DNA from: Bacteroidaceae bacterium
GTDB lineage: Bacteria > Bacteroidota > Bacteroidia > Bacteroidales > Bacteroidaceae
Direction: 5' to 3'
Assembly (NCBI GenBank): GCA_017548225.1
Contig: JAFYMV010000230.1
Span: forward strand, 1 to 6,763
Length of the DNA stretch: 6,763 nucleotides
The position numbers were made by a program, and so were the translations under genes. The notes under the pieces are model-generated. The model had not been told where the DNA came from. It searched no databases and was given only the letters and a program-made list of their open reading frames with translations. Shown here one piece after another: positions 4,019 through 6,763 of this stretch (within the stretch, counting starts at the first letter, position 1; the number at the start of each line of letters is the position of its first letter).

Positions 4019-5164
4019 ATGGACAAAAAGCGCATAATTATTGTGGGGCCAGCCTACCCGTATAGAGGAGGCATCGCCGATTTTAATGAACGGTTGGCAC
4101 GAGAGTTTCAACGCGAAGGACACGAGGTGATGACCTACACCTTTACGCTGCAGTATCCGGACTTTCTCTTTCCCGGCACTACGCAGTACTCTACGAGTGC
4201 GGCACCGGAGGATCTCCACATCGTACGCAAGGTCAACTCGGTGAATCCGTTGAACTGGCTGAAGGTAGGGCGCGAGATTCGCCGCCAACGACCCGATATG
4301 GTGATGATACGCTTCTGGCTGCCCTTTCTAGCGCCGTGCCTGGGCACGATAGCGCGCGTGATACGCCGCGACAAGCGCATACGCGTGGTGGGACTGCTCG
4401 ACAATGTCATCCCGCACGAGCACCGCATCGGTGACCGCGTATTTGCCCGCTACATGATAAGGTCTCTCGATGGCTATGTGGCCATGTCGGAAAGTGTGCT
4501 GAAGGATGCACGCAGCTTTGACGAAACCTTGCCCTACGGGCTCACACCGCATCCGCTGTATGATAACTTCGGCGCTAAAGTGTCGCGTGAGGAGGCTATC
4601 CGCGAGCTGGGACTCGACGCCGATACGCGGTATATCCTGTTCTTCGGACTTATACGCGACTATAAGGGCCTCGACCTGCTGCTGCGCGCCTTCGCCGATG
4701 AGCGTCTGCGCGGCAAGAGAGTGAAGCTCATCGTGGCGGGCGAGTTTTACAGCAACGCCGAGATGTATGAGCGCCTAGAGAGCGAGCTAGCACTGGCCGA
4801 GCATATCGTATGGTACAAGGAGTTTGTACCTGCCGACAAGGTGCGCTACTTCTTTGCCGCTGCCGACCTCGTGGCACAACCCTACAAGACGGCTACGCAG
4901 AGCGGCATCACGCAGATTGCATACCACTTCGAGCGCCCCATGCTGGTGACCAATGTGGGCGGACTAGCCGAGATTGTGCCGCATGGCAAGGTGGGCTATG
5001 TGGTAGAGCCCGACGCAAAGGACATCGCCGAAGCATTGGTGGACTTTGTGGATAACCATACGGAGGCGGACTTCTGCGAGGGCATACTCGAAGAAAAGGC
5101 CAAATATGCATGGAGCAACATGACCCAAGCGCTCTACGATGTGGCGGACAACTCAAAACATTAG
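4019..5164 (+). CDS. GT4-type glycosyltransferase, first of a pair
   Basis: A 381-residue GT-B-fold glycosyltransferase that would move a sugar from an activated donor to an envelope glycan or lipid acceptor in the cytoplasm. The N-terminal half starts KRIIIVGPAYPYRGGIADF (4-22), the first beta strand and glycine-rich loop of this fold. DNVIPHE (128-134) and HPLYDNFG (178-185) precede the domain linker. The donor-binding half has FFGLIRDYKGLDLLLRAF (208-225), with Arg213 and Lys216 likely in the phosphate-contacting positions, and LIVAGEFY (237-244). The usual E-x7-E region reads QPYKTATQSGITQIAY (287-302), without the canonical glutamates. This is a recognised subtype, but it makes donor prediction unsafe. 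NVGGLAEIV follows at 312-320. I prefer ATG 4019 to the in-frame GTG at 3998, which lies in the -7 box. The stop is 6 bases before the next gene, so the two are co-transcribed. Confidence 0.9.
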   Translation: MDKKRIIIVGPAYPYRGGIADFNERLAREFQREGHEVMTYTFTLQYPDFLFPGTTQYSTSAAPEDLHIVRKVNSVNPLNWLKVGREIRRQRPDMVMIRFWLPFLAPCLGTIARVIRRDKRIRVVGLLDNVIPHEHRIGDRVFARYMIRSLDGYVAMSESVLKDARSFDETLPYGLTPHPLYDNFGAKVSREEAIRELGLDADTRYILFFGLIRDYKGLDLLLRAFADERLRGKRVKLIVAGEFYSNAEMYERLESELALAEHIVWYKEFVPADKVRYFFAAADLVAQPYKTATQSGITQIAYHFERPMLVTNVGGLAEIVPHGKVGYVVEPDAKDIAEALVDFVDNHTEADFCEGILEEKAKYAWSNMTQALYDVADNSKH

Positions 5165-5170
5165 GACCGA

Positions 5171-6436
5171 ATGCGCGTACTCATCATCAATACCACCGAA
5201 CGGCAGGGCGGACCGGCCATAGCAGCTTACCGACTTACCGAAGCCTTGAAGAACAATGGCATCAAGGCCAAGATGCTCGTGCGCAGAAAGAGCACCGAGC
5301 AGCTGACCACCGTGCTGGCCGAGCGGAACATCGCTAGCCAACTGTCCATGCTATGGGAACGGGTAAAGGTGGCACTGCACACACACTTCAGACGCAACCA
5401 TATCTACACCATAGACTTGGGATATTCGGGGGGCGACATTACGGAGCTGCCCGAGTTCAAGCAGGCCGACATCATCCATCTGCACTGGATTAACGAGGGT
5501 ATGCTCTCGCTCTCCTCGCTGGAGAAGATTATCGCATCGGGCAAGCCTATCGTGTGGACACTGCACGACATGTGGCCCTTCACAGGTGTGTGCCACTATG
5601 CACACGACTGCGACCACTACACTGAGCACTGCCACGAGTGCCCGCAGATGAATAGCCGCAGCCATCGCGACATGGCTTACCGTATCTTTGAACGCAAGGC
5701 ACAACTGCTGCAGGGTGCGCATATCCGCTTTGTCGCTTGTAGCCGATGGCTCGGCAACATGGCAAGCAACAGCTACTTGCTGCAAGGAAAGAGGGTGGAC
5801 AACATACCCAATGCGATAAATACCAACCTCTTCCGCCCACGCAACAAACGAACGGCTCGTGAGGCACTGGGATTGCCGTACGACAAGCGCCTGCTACTCT
5901 TCAGTTCACACATGCTGAACGACGAGCGCAAGGGATTCCATTACTTGAGAGAAGCGGCCATACGCCTTGCAGAAGAGCACCCTGAATGGAAGGGGCAGCT
6001 GGGCATTGTCATCGTGGGTAAGCATATGGACCCTGCCATGTGTCAAGGCATACCTTTCGACATCTATCCGCTCAACTATATCGCCGACGAGAAGGTGATG
6101 GTTGATGTGTTCAACGCCGTAGACATCTATGTTATCCCGTCGCTGCAAGACAATCTGCCCAATACGGTGGTGGAGGCTATGGCATGTGGCGTGCCTTGCA
6201 TCGGATTCAATGTGGGGGGGATACCCGAGATGATAGACCACCTGCACAACGGATACATTGCCGAATACAAGAATGTGGGCGACCTGGCGGGTGGTATACA
6301 TTGGCTACTCACCGAAGGGGAGTATGACATATTGAGCCGCGAGGCCGCACGCAAGGCGGCAAGCACCTATGGCGAGAGCAGCGTGGCCATGAAGTATATT
6401 GGCATATACAACCAGATGACTGGCAAGAACGAATAA
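5171..6436 (+). CDS. GT4-type glycosyltransferase, second of the pair (WcaC-like)
   Basis: A 421-residue GT-B glycosyltransferase of a different subtype from its neighbour. The N-terminal strand MRVLIINTTERQGGPAIAAY (1-20) has the glycine loop. HLHWINEGMLSL (103-114) and LHDMWPFTGVCHY (131-143) are hallmarks of the WcaC-like group. Four cysteines in a C-x6-C-x6-C-x2-C pattern (141, 147, 154, 157) follow, possibly a structural metal or disulfide cluster. NAINTNLFRP (214-223) leads into the donor domain. The E-x7-E motif appears as D-x7-E (Asp327, Glu335) in SLQDNLPNTVVEAMACGVP (324-342), followed by GFNVGGIPEMI (345-355). Length is normal. The ATG 6 bases after the previous stop is the natural start, and no separate promoter fits in the gap. 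The sugar donor and acceptor cannot be read from the sequence. Family members act in exopolysaccharide, capsule or O-antigen assembly. Confidence 0.9.
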   Translation: MRVLIINTTERQGGPAIAAYRLTEALKNNGIKAKMLVRRKSTEQLTTVLAERNIASQLSMLWERVKVALHTHFRRNHIYTIDLGYSGGDITELPEFKQADIIHLHWINEGMLSLSSLEKIIASGKPIVWTLHDMWPFTGVCHYAHDCDHYTEHCHECPQMNSRSHRDMAYRIFERKAQLLQGAHIRFVACSRWLGNMASNSYLLQGKRVDNIPNAINTNLFRPRNKRTAREALGLPYDKRLLLFSSHMLNDERKGFHYLREAAIRLAEEHPEWKGQLGIVIVGKHMDPAMCQGIPFDIYPLNYIADEKVMVDVFNAVDIYVIPSLQDNLPNTVVEAMACGVPCIGFNVGGIPEMIDHLHNGYIAEYKNVGDLAGGIHWLLTEGEYDILSREAARKAASTYGESSVAMKYIGIYNQMTGKNE

Positions 6437-6469
6437 TACATATATATAATACAAAAAGAACAGATAACT

Positions 6470-6763
6470 ATGTTTGCAAAAGAGACTTATATCCGTCGCC
6501 GCCAGCAGTTGAAAGATACACTGAAGAGCGGCCTGTTGCTCTTCCTCGGCAACGATGAGTGTGGCATGAACTATGCCGACAACACCTACCACTACCGCCA
6601 GGACTCTACATTCCTATATTTCTTCGGCTCTGACTATGCCGGACTGGCAGCCATCATCGACATCGATGAGGACCGCGAAATCATCTTCGGCGATGAGTTG
6701 ACCATCGACAGCATCATCTGGATGGGCATACAACCTACCATCCGCGAAAAGAGCGAGCGCGTA
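6470..6763 (+). CDS. Aminopeptidase P-like (M24B) metallopeptidase, N-terminal part (cut by window edge)
   Basis: ATG at 6470 opens a frame that runs to the window end, 98 codons. It starts MFAKETYIRRRQQLKDTL and then GLLLFLGNDECGMNYADN and TYHYRQDSTFLYFFG (39-53), typical of the AMP_N domain (PF05195) that precedes the catalytic domain in Xaa-Pro aminopeptidases. Full-length relatives are about 430-470 residues, so the metal-binding pita-bread domain lies beyond the window and catalytic residues cannot be checked. The role would be removal of an N-terminal residue before proline. It follows the second glycosyltransferase by 33 AT-rich bases with no terminator and no good -33/-7 pair, so read-through from the operon is plausible although the function is unrelated. 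Confidence 0.87.
   Translation, partial: MFAKETYIRRRQQLKDTLKSGLLLFLGNDECGMNYADNTYHYRQDSTFLYFFGSDYAGLAAIIDIDEDREIIFGDELTIDSIIWMGIQPTIREKSERV

Overview
The window looks like a chromosomal segment from a member of the order Bacteroidales, most like Prevotellaceae. Three things point there. Several gene starts carry the Bacteroidetes promoter form (TTTG, about 20 bases, then TAnnTTTG) and no clear Shine-Dalgarno sequence. The DUF4861-type lipoprotein is typical of that phylum. The protein sequences (YjbR, acyltransferase 3, two GT4 enzymes, aminopeptidase P) also have a Bacteroidales flavour. The genus is inference only.

Layout, left to right. (a) 1-167, minus: the N-terminal part of an MmcQ/YjbR-family protein, cut by the window edge. 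It diverges from (b) 285-1430, plus: an integral-membrane acyltransferase-3 protein, probably an O-acetyltransferase acting on an envelope glycan, closed by a strong intrinsic terminator at 1435-1469. The two genes share a 117-base intergenic region whose opposing -33 boxes form a small palindrome. (c) 1476-1846, minus: a decayed MerR-type regulator with a GyrI-like C-terminal domain, showing one frameshift, three in-frame stops and at least two internal deletions. (d) 1847-2648: about 800 bases with no credible gene but many repeats. It holds a roughly 200-base element with about 54-base inverted termini rich in GGGGGAC/GTCCCCC, a canonical G-quadruplex motif on the minus strand, hairpins, and several short arrays of degenerate TGAG heptamers. 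(e) 2649-3884, minus: a DUF4861-family lipoprotein. (f) 4019-5164 and 5171-6436, plus: two different GT4-type glycosyltransferases 6 bases apart, clearly one transcription unit. (g) 6470-6763, plus: the start of an aminopeptidase P-like metallopeptidase, 33 bases further on and possibly in the same transcript.

Functionally, the acyltransferase and the two glycosyltransferases are the sort of enzymes that build and decorate a surface polysaccharide or glycolipid. However, no polymerase, flippase or sugar-nucleotide gene is visible, so a complete pathway cannot be claimed. The genes themselves are ordinary. The unusual material is the repeat-filled gap, the dead regulator beside it and the promoter architecture. 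I found no CRISPR array, tRNA, rRNA or intact transposase.
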